A stretch of 64,000 nucleotides of DNA from CAWATZ01 sp963784995 (GTDB taxonomy: Bacteria; Planctomycetota; Planctomycetia; Gemmatales; Gemmataceae), in NCBI GenBank assembly GCA_963784995.1, contig CAWATZ010000003.1:2170001-2234000 (forward strand), written 5' to 3'. A program made the translations under genes and the position numbers. The notes beneath the pieces were generated by a model, which saw only the letters and a program-made list of their open reading frames with translations, was not told where the DNA came from and did not search any database. Positions 51,701 to 59,478 of the stretch are shown piece after piece (positions within the stretch are counted from its first letter, which is position 1; every line of letters starts with the position of its first letter).

Positions 51701-51758
51701 GATGCCGGAATTGCTGCACCGGATGCGGCAGCCGGTTGGCAAGCGGGTACTGCGGTGA
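48730..51758 (+). CDS. FAD-linked oxidase fused to Fe-S and cysteine-rich (CCG) domains, two frameshifts
   Basis: About 1000 residues in three modules. First an FAD-binding PCMH domain (ARGAGTGLAGESLGAGLIVD, LATNASGLHVLRHGYTGDHV, LLVGSEGTLGLFTEAVLRTV) and a C-terminal FAD-oxidase domain (FNPGKIVGPL). Then two 4Fe-4S motifs, CNGCGHC and CVNCKMCASECP. Last a CCG domain (GHHVPCHLKAL, DRGCSGMAGTFG, GSTECSTCRLQM). This is the layout of D-lactate/glycolate-type dehydrogenases that feed electrons to quinone via a GlpC-like unit. Frame shifts occur near 49570 and 51183. A family C palindrome derivative is inserted in frame before the Fe-S part. GTG start at 48730. The 3' 570 bp are duplicated at 56686. 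Confidence 0.85.
50309..50381. repeat. Truncated family C palindrome inside the FAD oxidoreductase gene
   Basis: The left part shares 27 identical bases (50324-50350) with the left arm of the element at 16306. The right part (50358-50380) is a short palindrome of 10-nt arms. The full symmetric right arm is missing, so it is a decayed or rearranged copy. In the gene frame it reads without stop as a Pro/Gly/Glu-rich peptide between the FAD and Fe-S modules. Confidence 0.75.
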
Positions 51759-52209
51759 GGTTGTTGCAGAGCGAGGGGGCGATCAGGCCGCGCAGAGCGC
51801 TCCGGCTGGGTCGTGGAGCCACCCTCGGGCCGGGCCTGGTGTTCTGGCTGGTCCACGGGGCAGCCAGGGGCCTTGCCGGGTAGTCCAGCAATGAGCAATG
51901 TCGAGATCCGCGATTGTTGCTTGCAGAAGGCGGTTGAGCCTGGTAGGGTGACATTCATCAGATCCGGGCAGGATGACCAGGTTGAATTGTGACGAAGTTG
52001 GCCAGGCCGAACCAGCGGTACAGCTGACAGGCCTGCGCCGCCAGAGCAGAATCCCTCGTGGTGGCAGGGTAGCGCGGCCTGTCAGCTGATCCTGGGCGTT
52101 CAGCCAAGGAGTTGCCTGAGACGGCAGTGGAAGCGATCGATGTTGCGCCTGACTGGCTCGTGTGAGCCGTCTGCTGTGCGTGGGTCGTTCGGCGACCGGA
52201 GGATGACAG
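51759..52209. other. 451-bp intergenic stretch
   Basis: Follows the FAD oxidoreductase stop. No gene with coding character is seen; short frames on both strands lack ribosome sites. It marks the beginning of a gene-poor accessory region. Nothing else is recognised. Confidence 0.5.
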
Positions 52210-52836
52210 ATGACTATCCCTGTGATCTGTCCAAAATGCCAGCACGCAGATACCCTCCCCGATAGTTCGGTCGGCCAGGACCATAGCTGCGCCAATTGCC
52301 AGGCACTCTTGCGTATTGAGGCGACGAGGGCCGTCTGCGTGCATGAGCAAATTCAGGCGCAGCTCCCTACTCCTGCCGCCACGCAGGTAGGCCCTCAGCC
52401 GGTCGAGGAAACGTCGGGTGATCTCCGGCACACCGACAATGTGCCTCCCGAACTACTGGACCGGATCGAGAACGTCCTCTGGCGCATGCTCACCGGCGTT
52501 TTCCGCTTCGCCTTCATTGTTCTCCCTCAATCGATTAGGTGGGAACTGGGCCGAATTTCTCCAACACTCCTCAAGCTCGCCCGGGTCATGGGGCTGCTGT
52601 TGTGCTGGTTGGCGGTGGTGTCGCTGCCAACCGTCCTCTGTGTCGTGTACCAGCCGGGCACACTCTGGCTCTTAGCCTCTCTGGTCTGGAGCGCGGTTGC
52701 TATTGCGGGGTCAGCCTGGGGCGTGCAATGGGTATTCAAGACGTGGCTAGTAAAGGGGACATTCAATAGGGCTATGCAGACGATATTCAAGAGAAATATG
52801 GCCGAACCAGGTGCAGCAGACCGGCCGCACGACTGA
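52210..52836 (+). CDS. Zinc-ribbon membrane protein of the accessory region
   Basis: 208 residues. The N-terminus has two Cys pairs (ICPKCQHADTL and HSCANCQALLR), a zinc ribbon, followed by a Gln/Pro-rich linker and two membrane spans (VMGLLLCWLAVVSLPTVLCV and LLASLVWSAVAIAGSAWGV). The ATG is preceded by GGAGG (52199-52203) with 6 bases between. The organisation is like the protein at 48231, but the sequences are not closely alike. It may be part of the same family of small membrane proteins. Function unknown. Confidence 0.7.
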   Translation: MTIPVICPKCQHADTLPDSSVGQDHSCANCQALLRIEATRAVCVHEQIQAQLPTPAATQVGPQPVEETSGDLRHTDNVPPELLDRIENVLWRMLTGVFRFAFIVLPQSIRWELGRISPTLLKLARVMGLLLCWLAVVSLPTVLCVVYQPGTLWLLASLVWSAVAIAGSAWGVQWVFKTWLVKGTFNRAMQTIFKRNMAEPGAADRPHD

Positions 52837-52837
52837 G

Positions 52838-52879
52838 TCTTGCCAAGTTCGCAGCCTGGCCCGCGTGAGCCGGCTGTTG
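52838..52879. repeat. Dispersed 42-bp repeat, copy 2
   Basis: Matches 24269-24310 in about 36 of 42 bases in the same orientation. Here it overlaps the end of the zinc-ribbon gene and the start of the following membrane protein. In both places it translates in the same frame as a PSS-x-x-GPRE peptide. Confidence 0.55.
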
Positions 52880-53367
52880 AGCCAGGTCCTTTGGCTCTTT
52901 TGCAGGGTGTGTTCCTGGAACCTGTATCACACGAGACGTTGGGGACTCAGCCGGAGCCGAAGTTCCCCGGCATCGTGCTGGCCGCCGGGATCATCTGGAT
53001 CGTCGTCGGCAGCGCCATCCTGCTCGCCACGGTTCTGGCTGTGTTGGTCTCCGTGCTGATCCGGGGTGAAGGGTCGGCAGAGTCACTGTTCTTGTGGTGC
53101 TGGGTGGGCGTGTGCTTCAGCCCGTTCGGTGGGGCGTTCCTCTTCGTTGGCGTGCAGACGGTTCGGGGGACTGCACCGGACACCCTCGGGAACGGCATCG
53201 GCTCAATCATCTTCTCTGGCCTGTTCGGCTGGCTGGACTTGACACAGCCCATCTGCTGGCCTGGTCTGGCTCTAATCGTGGCTGGCGTTCTCGCGCTGGT
53301 AGGCCGGTCCCAATACAAAGTCTGGAGGAAGGCGCGGAAGGCAAAGCTGGCCTGTCAGCTTCCTTGA
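52840..53367 (+). CDS. Small membrane protein
   Basis: Up to 175 residues with about four hydrophobic spans (IVLAAGIIWIVVGSAILLAT, VLAVLVSVLI, FLWCWVGVCFSPFGGAFLFV, ICWPGLALIVAGVLALVG). The frame opens with a TTG at 52840 just after the preceding gene; a later start is possible since the first 40 residues come partly from a repeat. It probably follows the zinc-ribbon gene on one transcript. No family is recognised. Confidence 0.6.
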   Translation: MPSSQPGPREPAVEPGPLALLQGVFLEPVSHETLGTQPEPKFPGIVLAAGIIWIVVGSAILLATVLAVLVSVLIRGEGSAESLFLWCWVGVCFSPFGGAFLFVGVQTVRGTAPDTLGNGIGSIIFSGLFGWLDLTQPICWPGLALIVAGVLALVGRSQYKVWRKARKAKLACQLP

Positions 53368-53632
53368 ACCTGATACCCTAGCCGCCTCAGAAACTCTGCC
53401 AACAAAGGCCAATGCCGCCCCAGGGGCCAGCGGCTATGCCCCGGGTGGCCATCCCATCGTTTTCCGTTTTGGCCATTTGACAGTGATTGCATGGGCGAAG
53501 CGTAGGCCAAAATGAAAAACGCTGGGAACCCACCGGCACCCGGCCGCCGCTGGCCCCGGGGCGGCATCAGGGGCTCAAATCTCGGCCCTGCGTGCTGGAA
53601 CCAGCCTATTCCACCCGGTAGTCTGCGGTCGG

Positions 53633-53914
53633 CTAACGGCCTTTTTTGCCTCTGCAATCGGGGGAACCGGTCAAATCGGCCAGTGCTTCCGCACACTGCG
53701 CCAGCGTTCCGCCGCCTCCAACCCTTTCCACTAATTCCTTTGCGATCTGCATGATGCTGGCAAACTCTCGAAGAGAGATTTCTCTCCCGCCCAGTTCCTG
53801 AAGAACCTCTTTCACCTTCTCAAAACCTTCCTTGGCGATCTTCAATTGTTCCACGGTGATCGACGTGTTGGCGTCCTTTGGCCGCGCAGCAGTGATCGAA
53901 TTGTCCGGAGGCAT
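53633..53914 (-). CDS. Small helical hypothetical protein
   Basis: 93 residues, rich in charged helices (EQLKIAKEGFEKVKEVLQEL, EISLREFASIMQIAKELVER). It starts at an ATG preceded by an AGGGAGAA purine-rich site. It ends in a basic tail just after which the DNA has a short GC hairpin and T-run on the minus-strand side (near 53640), a possible terminator. No motif is known. Confidence 0.55.
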   Translation of the reverse strand: MPPDNSITAARPKDANTSITVEQLKIAKEGFEKVKEVLQELGGREISLREFASIMQIAKELVERVGGGGTLAQCAEALADLTGSPDCRGKKGR

Positions 53915-54338
53915 GACAGGTTCTCCCTTTGGGTTTGAGCGGCTTCAACACCGCCATCTTCGCGGGTCAGCTTGTCCGATGCAAGGAAAAAGCCGGCACC
54001 AGCCATTCCATTCCTGGCACCATGCCCGGCTTCCGTGTCACGCGGATTTTTTTCAGCCGGCACCGTTGCCCTTCGGCTCACCTGCCAGCCTTGACGCCCG
54101 GCCGGCTATAGATGGTGGATCGCGCAGCAGGGGTAGCCTGTTGTGAGATGTAGATTGACTTCGCCCCGAGGCAACCTGGTCATCGAGACACCCCCGATTT
54201 TGCCCTTCCAGGGCCTCGCACCAGCCTGGCTGACTCCTGGGGGGACCGTCCCGACCCCTTCGCGCTCGTCCTTGGGCCATCCTGTGCGATCTGCGGGGCA
54301 ATGGGCAAGTTGGGCAACCTGGATGACGGCAATCGGCC
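53915..54338. other. 424-bp stretch without a clear gene
   Basis: Between the small helical protein and a gene fragment. I see no coding sequence, RNA gene or long repeat in it. Confidence 0.45.
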
Positions 54339-54530
54339 TCACCTCTTCCGCGTCAACCGCCCGCGCTTGATCCGGACCGCAGTGACGGTCTTGCCAATCC
54401 TCTCCGCGATCACCGCGTCCGGAACCGTACCCACCAGGGCCAGTTCCTCGGCAGTCCAGCGCGGCCCGTGGTTGCCGGACTGGAGGTTCCGGCCCAGGCC
54501 CAGCTTCCGGCTCCGCTGAACCTTTTTTTC
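54339..54530 (-). pseudogene. Fragment of a SANT/Myb-like HTH protein
   Basis: On the minus strand a frame reads GPRWTAEELALVGTVPDAVI followed by AERIGKTVTAVRIKRGRL, then a stop at 54339-54341. This W-T-E-E-x-L-x-G-T-x-PD pattern is common as a short DNA-binding module in planctomycete proteins. There is no start codon or other module; upstream it runs into a low-complexity stretch with a poly-A/T tract. It is probably a gene end left by rearrangement. The open frame is real, the family match is by eye. Confidence 0.5.
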
Positions 54531-54558
54531 TTGACAAGCAACGTCCAGGTGCGATGAT
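54531..54558 (+). promoter_or_regulatory. Possible sigma-70-type promoter
   Basis: A consensus TTGACA (54531-54536) stands 16 bases before GATGAT (54553-54558, four of six bases of the -10 box). It points at the secreted protein gene starting at 54595. The -10 box is imperfect, so this is a suggestion. Confidence 0.4.
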
Positions 54559-54594
54559 ATGGCCTGGGTTCTTCAACCTTCAGGAGTGCCGACC

Positions 54595-55041
54595 ATGACC
54601 AGAGTAGCCGTCTTTGCCCTTGTGCTGTTGCTTGCCCTGTTCCTGGCACCGATGCCATCGGGCAATGCCCAGAAAGCGGACGCTGACCGACCGTCCGGGG
54701 AATGGCGGCAAGACACTGGCAGTTCCATCACCTTCAAGACCCCGAACCGACTGACCTGGAAGGTAGTCACAGACAAGGGACACGAAGTCATCTCGTTTGA
54801 TGCCGACTACGGCGTCACGAAGGACAGTCGGATTTACGGCATCGTGACCAAATCAATGTATAAGCCCGGGAGTATGCCCAGTGAAGACGATACGTTCTCC
54901 TTCCGGTTCCGCATTGACGAAGACGAACTGAACGTCAAGGACGTGAAGGGCAGCGGCTTTGAGCAGTTGAAGGTATACAAGGTAGACGGACGATACAAGA
55001 AGGTTGAGGATAAACCCAAGGACAAGCCCAAGGACAAGTAA
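54595..55041 (+). CDS. Small secreted protein with Lys-Asp tail
   Basis: 148 residues. MTRVAVFALVLLLALFLAPM is a signal peptide ending near GNAQ. The mature part is beta-rich (SSITFKTPNRLTWKVVTDKG, DDTFSFRFRIDEDELNVKDV) and ends with repeated DKPKDKPKDK. No family is recognised. A possible promoter lies just upstream. The pattern of a small lipocalin-like or immunoglobulin-like exported protein is only an impression. Confidence 0.65.
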   Translation: MTRVAVFALVLLLALFLAPMPSGNAQKADADRPSGEWRQDTGSSITFKTPNRLTWKVVTDKGHEVISFDADYGVTKDSRIYGIVTKSMYKPGSMPSEDDTFSFRFRIDEDELNVKDVKGSGFEQLKVYKVDGRYKKVEDKPKDKPKDK

Positions 55042-55107
55042 CGACGAACTGACGGACGGCTAACCCGGTGCCGTGAAACCGGAGATTGACACGAGGAGAC
55101 AGGCTAC

Positions 55108-55509
55108 ATGCTGGCGGATCAAAGTTGCTACTTGCCCAGTTGTTGGAACCTTTGCCAGTATCCGACGTTCCGGGAATACTTGGATGCCGAAACGGAAAAC
55201 GTCAGAGACATGTTGACTGACTGCGCTCCAGATGATTCCCTTGATCCAGAGAGGAAAGCATGGCTTGACGATCAACTCCGATTATTCCAGGCTGAGATGG
55301 AGCGAGACAATTTGAGGCGGCGGTTGCGCAGGGAGCAACGTCGTCAACGTCGGGCCGGAAAACTGTTTCAGCAAGACGTGATGGAACTCCTTGAAGCCAA
55401 AGAGCAAGTAGCAGCCGAAGCCAAGTCTAGGATTGAAGCCCTGCAAAATCGCATTGAATACCTTGAAGAGTGTGGCCGTTGCAGGGAGTGCTTTGGTTCA
55501 ATGAAGTAA
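55108..55509 (+). CDS. Coiled-coil hypothetical protein, low GC
   Basis: 133 residues starting MLADQSCYLPSCWNLCQYPT. The middle is a long charged helix (MERDNLRRRLRREQRRQRRA) and the end a Leu/Glu coiled coil (EAKSRIEALQNRIEYLEECG) with a Cys cluster CGRCRECFG. The two Cys pairs at the ends could bind a metal. The DNA is less GC-rich than the core genes. No homologue is recognised. It stands 66 bases after the secreted protein. Confidence 0.55.
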   Translation: MLADQSCYLPSCWNLCQYPTFREYLDAETENVRDMLTDCAPDDSLDPERKAWLDDQLRLFQAEMERDNLRRRLRREQRRQRRAGKLFQQDVMELLEAKEQVAAEAKSRIEALQNRIEYLEECGRCRECFGSMK

Positions 55510-56140
55510 GGCGCGAGAAGGACAGTTACGGACGGGGCGAGCATCCAGATAGCCCGGCTTGGATGGGCAATCAAGCAGGGAGACGGGACGGGAGAATGTC
55601 CGGCTAGACGAACCGATTGAACCCGTCCGCCAGCCAGCTTGCAGAACCGGACACGTTCAGGGAGTTCCTGAAGAAGCTGGGGTGAAGTCCGTGTCCGGTG
55701 GGTGCAAGTAGCTGACAGCCCACGAAGGGCAAAGGGTTCGTCCCTCTGGGCTCGCGAAAACGCTCCTGCCCTTCCTGCCGATTTGACGAGAACAACGCCG
55801 GCGCTATGGACGGTGCGTCGGCTGGATGGCGGTGCTGGCTGTGAGATGTTGATAGGATGAGATTGACGAAACTGACAGCCGCTTCCCTGGCCCGGCTCTG
55901 CCGCCGCGGGCGATGGTGTCGGCTGAGGATCGGCCCCGGCCAGGGAACTCCCGAAAGCCCCCTGATCGCACCGCCGGGCCCTCCGCAGCTGGGCTGACGA
56001 CTCCCAGAGCGTCCACCCGACTCGCTTCCTTTCCTGGGCCGCCTGGGCCCCTTGGGTGCCCCATCAGCAAGATCAGCACGGCGCACGCCAGGCCGTCCGC
56101 CAGCAGCTGCGCCGCCAGCCGGGACCAGGTGCTTGCCGAC
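55510..56140. other. 631-bp stretch without a clear gene
   Basis: Contains only short frames with no coding character. The frame that ends in the next small gene is open from 55913 but its first 75 codons are rich in Pro/Ser/Arg and look non-coding. No RNA gene or long repeat was seen. Confidence 0.45.
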
Positions 56141-56248
56141 ATGCTGAAGGAAGCCAAACAGGCCAAAGATCAAGATCGCATCGATAAGATCAAAGAGGCC
56201 CAGAAGTTCATGGGCGGCCGCAATGTCCGGAAGCGGGAGAGAAAGTAA
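56141..56248 (+). CDS. Short ORF or gene 3' remnant coupled to DUF4288 gene
   Basis: 35 codons: MLKEAKQAKDQDRIDKIKEA then QKFMGGRNVRKRERK and a stop that shares a base with the next ATG (taatg). The helical, very basic tail looks like the end of a larger protein whose front has been lost or replaced. Ends of this kind occur on polymorphic toxins that precede an immunity gene, but the family is not identified. It is given as a remnant linked to the following gene. Confidence 0.45.
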   Translation: MLKEAKQAKDQDRIDKIKEAQKFMGGRNVRKRERK

Positions 56249-56631
56249 TGAGCGCGAACTGGTTTGCCGCTCACGTTATCACGTGGGTGAAGTACACGGA
56301 GCATAAGCAAAAGACCTTCCCCATTTGGGAGAACGTGGTCCTGATCAGGGCAAAGTCGGAAAAAGAAGCCTTCGCCAAGGCCGAAGCACGCGGACAGCAG
56401 ATGGCTGGGAAAGGGGAAGTGACTTTTACGTGGGGCGGAAAGCCTGCCACGTGGGTTTTCGGAGGCGTGCGGAAGGTGACCACGTGCGACGATCCGGAGG
56501 AGCGGCCCGATGATGGGACGGAGATCACCTACACTCAGATGCGAGTCCGGTCACCCGAGGCACTGAGGAAGCTGCTTCAGGGGGAACCGGTCAGCGTGCA
56601 GTATATCGAGCAGTATCGTGAATGCAAGTAA
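56248..56631 (+). CDS. DUF4288-like protein
   Basis: 127 residues: MSANWFAAHVITWVKYTEHK, then WENVVLIRAKSEKEAFAKAE, the typical DUF4288 pattern, and WVFGGVRKVTTCDDPEERPD near the C-terminus. No signal peptide. It begins within the stop of a short ORF that may be a toxin remnant. DUF4288 genes are often found as single small genes near toxin-like loci; the immunity role is not proven. A decayed second copy lies at 57700-58045. Confidence 0.65.
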   Translation: MSANWFAAHVITWVKYTEHKQKTFPIWENVVLIRAKSEKEAFAKAEARGQQMAGKGEVTFTWGGKPATWVFGGVRKVTTCDDPEERPDDGTEITYTQMRVRSPEALRKLLQGEPVSVQYIEQYRECK

Positions 56632-56685
56632 GCAGCGGTTGCGTCCCCCAAAGTAGCACCGGGTAATCAGGCCCGTCATCGTAAC

Positions 56686-57258
56686 CGACCTGGTCCGCGA
56701 GGGCTATCCGATCCTCTGCTCCGAGCCGACCGCCGCCCTGATGCTCCGCCAGGACGCCCTCTATCTGCTGGACGATCCCGACATGCAGCAGGTCGCCAAC
56801 CAGACGGTCGAATTCACCTCGTACCTGTGGGAGCTGCACCAGCAAGGCCGGCTGCGCACCGACTTCAAACGGCTGGAGGTGTCGCTGGGCCATCACGTCC
56901 CGTGCCACCTGAAGGCCCTGGGCGGCCCGGCGGTCGGCCCCGCCTTGCTGGCGCTGGTCCCGGGCCTGCGCGTCCACACCATCGACCGCGGGTGCTCCGG
57001 CATGGCCGGCACCTTTGGCATGCGTGCCGACAGCTACGCGCTCTCCCTGTCCGCCGGCCGACCGATGCTCCAGGAGCTGGCCCATCCCCGGATACTGCTG
57101 GGCTCGACGGAGTGCAGCACCTGCCGGCTGCAGATGGAGGAGGGGGCGAGCAAGCGGACGTTCCATCCGGCGCATGTAACCTGGCGGTGGCTTACGGGCT
57201 GATGCCGGAATTGCTGCACCGGATGCGGCAACCGGTTGACAAGCGGGTACTGCGGTGA
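56686..57258 (+). pseudogene. Duplicated CCG-domain end of the FAD/Fe-S oxidoreductase gene
   Basis: About 570 bases nearly identical to the last 570 bases of the FAD/Fe-S gene (51188-51758), starting at acctggtccgcgagggctat. The copy has no start of its own, lacks the FAD and Fe-S modules, and carries a small indel near 57176 (gcatgtaacctg instead of gcagtacctg) that changes the frame before the shared stop. It still encodes GHHVPCHLKAL, DRGCSGMAGTFG and GSTECSTCRLQM. Identity is so high that the duplication must be recent. Confidence 0.92.
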
Positions 57259-57699
57259 GGGTTGTGCGGGGTGGGAGACGGCGGGGGTAGAATGCCGAGC
57301 AGGGAGCTGCGGTATCGTACCGCTGGAAACCGCCGAGCGACCGAGGAATCAGGAGAGCCAGCCCATGCTGCTGCGTGAGCATGTTCCGCTTCTGCCCTTG
57401 GGCGGACATCGCTCATTGCGGAAGGGCTGCACGGCGGGTGGCCGATGATGATTGCCGCGAGCCTGCCGCCGGAAGCTGCCAAAGCAGTACTTCGCCGAGC
57501 CGCGTGTCCATTCGGGGGCAAGTGTCGAGATCGACGTGGCGACTGTCGAAAGAACGAAGGGGAAGGTCTCTGTGGCGTGCTGGCGACATGGAAGGAAGCC
57601 AACGGCGGCGGCATGACCACAGCGGTCAAGATCAACGCCACGGCCAGACGCTCATGGTCGTTACCGAACTTCCGGCGCAGGAGCGAATGTAACGAAGGT
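57259..57699. other. 441-bp stretch without a clear gene
   Basis: Between the CCG-domain fragment and the DUF4288 remnant. It has open frames in several phases but no coding character. The plus strand holds a short in-phase peptide TAVKINATA near 57620, perhaps a decayed gene. Confidence 0.4.
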
Positions 57700-58045
57700 G
57701 AACGGGTTTGCCGCTCACGATAAAAACGCGAGTGCAAGCTACGTGAAGCCGCGAGTCAGAAGACTCGTCAGCCCTTTGGCGAACAACGTGATCCTGATCC
57801 GGACGCAATCGGAAGAAGAAGCCTTCGTCAAGGCCAAAGTGCATGGGAAGCGGGTGGCTGCAGAAAGGGGAAGCGACGTTGTGATCGTGGACGTGGTAAC
57901 GATTCGCCACCTAGAATTTCGGAGGCGTGCGGAAGGTGACTAGGATGCGATGATCCGGAGGAGTCGGACCCGATGTCTGGGTCCGGAGACCACCGTACAC
58001 TCATATGCTACTGCCAGGTCGCCTGACGAGGCACTAAGGAAGTGG
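57700..58045 (+). pseudogene. Decayed DUF4288 gene
   Basis: Aligned with 56257-56580 the DNA keeps gtttgccgctcacg, aacgtggtcctgat-like and tttcggaggcgtgcggaagg blocks, but stops and indels break the frame. A partial peptide reads NNVILIRTQSEEEAFVKA. It is a second, older copy of the DUF4288 gene, located after the CCG-domain fragment. Confidence 0.7.
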
Positions 58046-58304
58046 CGGCTCGAGGGCCGGAGCACAGTCCTGGAGCCTTGGACAGCCGCTACCGACAATG
58101 CCGTTATGACTCGCAGATGAGCAGCCGCCGTGGCCCCCACGTGGGGCATGAGTACGCGGGGTTCGGTATCTTGAGTTCACCTACGCGGGCCGAACTGCGT
58201 ATGCTGCGCATCGACGCCAGTCGTTGCAACCAATCCCTCGCCCCTCGTTACAGGCGCGCCGAGCGCTGAACTCCGCGTTCGGCGTTCTGGTTGCCCCGAA
58301 GGAG

Positions 58305-59198
58305 TTACGACTTTTTCAGATCGACGGCCTTGGGTGCGACTTTCTCCAAGTTGGGTGTCACATCGGCTTCGACATTGCCGAAGGCCCAGCTGAGGCCGCC
58401 GAGGAGCAGTCCCTGGAAGAGGGCGTTCTCCCAGACGTCTTCGCGGTGTCCCATCGAGGTGTAGAAGACCCGACCCTTCTCGTGCTTGCGGGCCCAGGTC
58501 GCGGGAAACGGCGGCCGTTGGTACATGGCGCCCTTCATGCCTTCCGTTTCCTGGACCAGGATCACGTGCAGGTCGGGAGCGAAGTTCTTCAGAGCATACC
58601 ATTCCTCGTTCAGGTTGAAGTCCTTGAGGTCCTTGGTCCCTGGGAACTTGTTATCGACCAGCCGCATCAAGGCCTTCTGCTGGGCGCCGTGGACAATGAA
58701 CTCGCCGCCGAGCATGGCGATGTACGGATCGAGCTGCTTCCGCTCCTGATTCTTGCCGCGGTCGCCGGGGCTGTGGAAGGTGTCGCTGGCGCAATGGCAG
58801 CCGACAAACCCTTTCCCCGCGGCGATGGCCTTGAGCAGGGCCGTCTTGCCTTCCGGTGGCATTGCCGGGTAGCTGTCTGTGCCTTTCTCCTTGGTTAAGT
58901 CGCCGGTGGTCTCGAACAGGAAGGCGTCGAATTTGCTGATGGTTTCTGGAAGGAACTCCCGTCCGTCCTTGGTGCAATGGACCTCGAAGCCGTGCTTTTG
59001 GCCCAGGCCGGTGACGATCCGCTCGGCCAACGACAGTTCGCCCCCCTTGCCGCGACGGACGACGCTGTGCTCGAAGGCTTGCGACCGGGTGTACACCAGC
59101 ACCCGGCGCCTGGGATTGTCGGCGGCCGCCGTCCAACCGATGGGAAACGCTGACAGTCCGAGGGCAGTTGCAGTCTTGAGCAGGTCTCGACGATTCAT
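58305..59198 (-). CDS. ThuA-like domain protein, exported
   Basis: 297 residues. The N-terminus MNRRDLLKTATALGLSAFPI has the RR-DxLK of a Tat-like signal. The ThuA-like class I glutamine-amidotransferase-like core follows: VLVYTRSQAFEHSVVRRGKG, GKGFVGCHCASDTFH and YTSMGHREDVWENALFQGLL. The family is common in planctomycetes and Verrucomicrobia, linked to sugar use, with unknown catalysis. The start at 59198 was chosen since the Tat signal begins there. A large palindrome lies upstream between this gene and pyrC. Confidence 0.85.
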   Translation of the reverse strand: MNRRDLLKTATALGLSAFPIGWTAAADNPRRRVLVYTRSQAFEHSVVRRGKGGELSLAERIVTGLGQKHGFEVHCTKDGREFLPETISKFDAFLFETTGDLTKEKGTDSYPAMPPEGKTALLKAIAAGKGFVGCHCASDTFHSPGDRGKNQERKQLDPYIAMLGGEFIVHGAQQKALMRLVDNKFPGTKDLKDFNLNEEWYALKNFAPDLHVILVQETEGMKGAMYQRPPFPATWARKHEKGRVFYTSMGHREDVWENALFQGLLLGGLSWAFGNVEADVTPNLEKVAPKAVDLKKS

Positions 59199-59312
59199 GA
59201 GAGGTTTCTCCAGGTGGGGAAGAGAGTAGCCCGGTAACAGTTGAGCTTCCAAGGCGATTGTAGGTGATGCGCCGGCCAGAGCAAGAGGCTTGTGGGACCC
59301 CGTGAGCTGGTC

Positions 59313-59411
59313 CCCAGGGCGATGCCCTGGGCTATCGTGTTGCGCCCCTTCGGGGCTGTTGGCTTTCGCCCCGAAGGGGCGCAACAGGATAGCCCAGGGC
59401 ATCGCCCTGGG
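59313..59411. repeat. Palindrome between pyrC and the ThuA gene
   Basis: Arms of 44 nt (59313-59356 and 59368-59411) with one mismatch (c/c at the cgtgttgc position) and an 11-nt loop. Each arm is itself made of a small hairpin, cccagggcgatgccctggg, and a cgccccttcggggc-like hairpin. It follows dihydroorotase by about 70 bases. Confidence 0.88.
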
Positions 59412-59478
59412 TCCGGAGCCGAGGCGGTCTTTTTCTTCCTGAGCCGCAATAAACGGACCGTGGGGTTGTCTCACTCCG

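Noticed and set aside
53560..53610. tRNA-like T-loop (ctcaaatctcg) near 53572
   Set aside because: No acceptor, D or anticodon stems fit around it, and the T-loop consensus TTC is missing.
54531..54595. The cttttttt run before TTGACA as a terminator of an upstream plus-strand gene
   Set aside because: No hairpin directly precedes the T-run and there is no upstream plus-strand gene to terminate.
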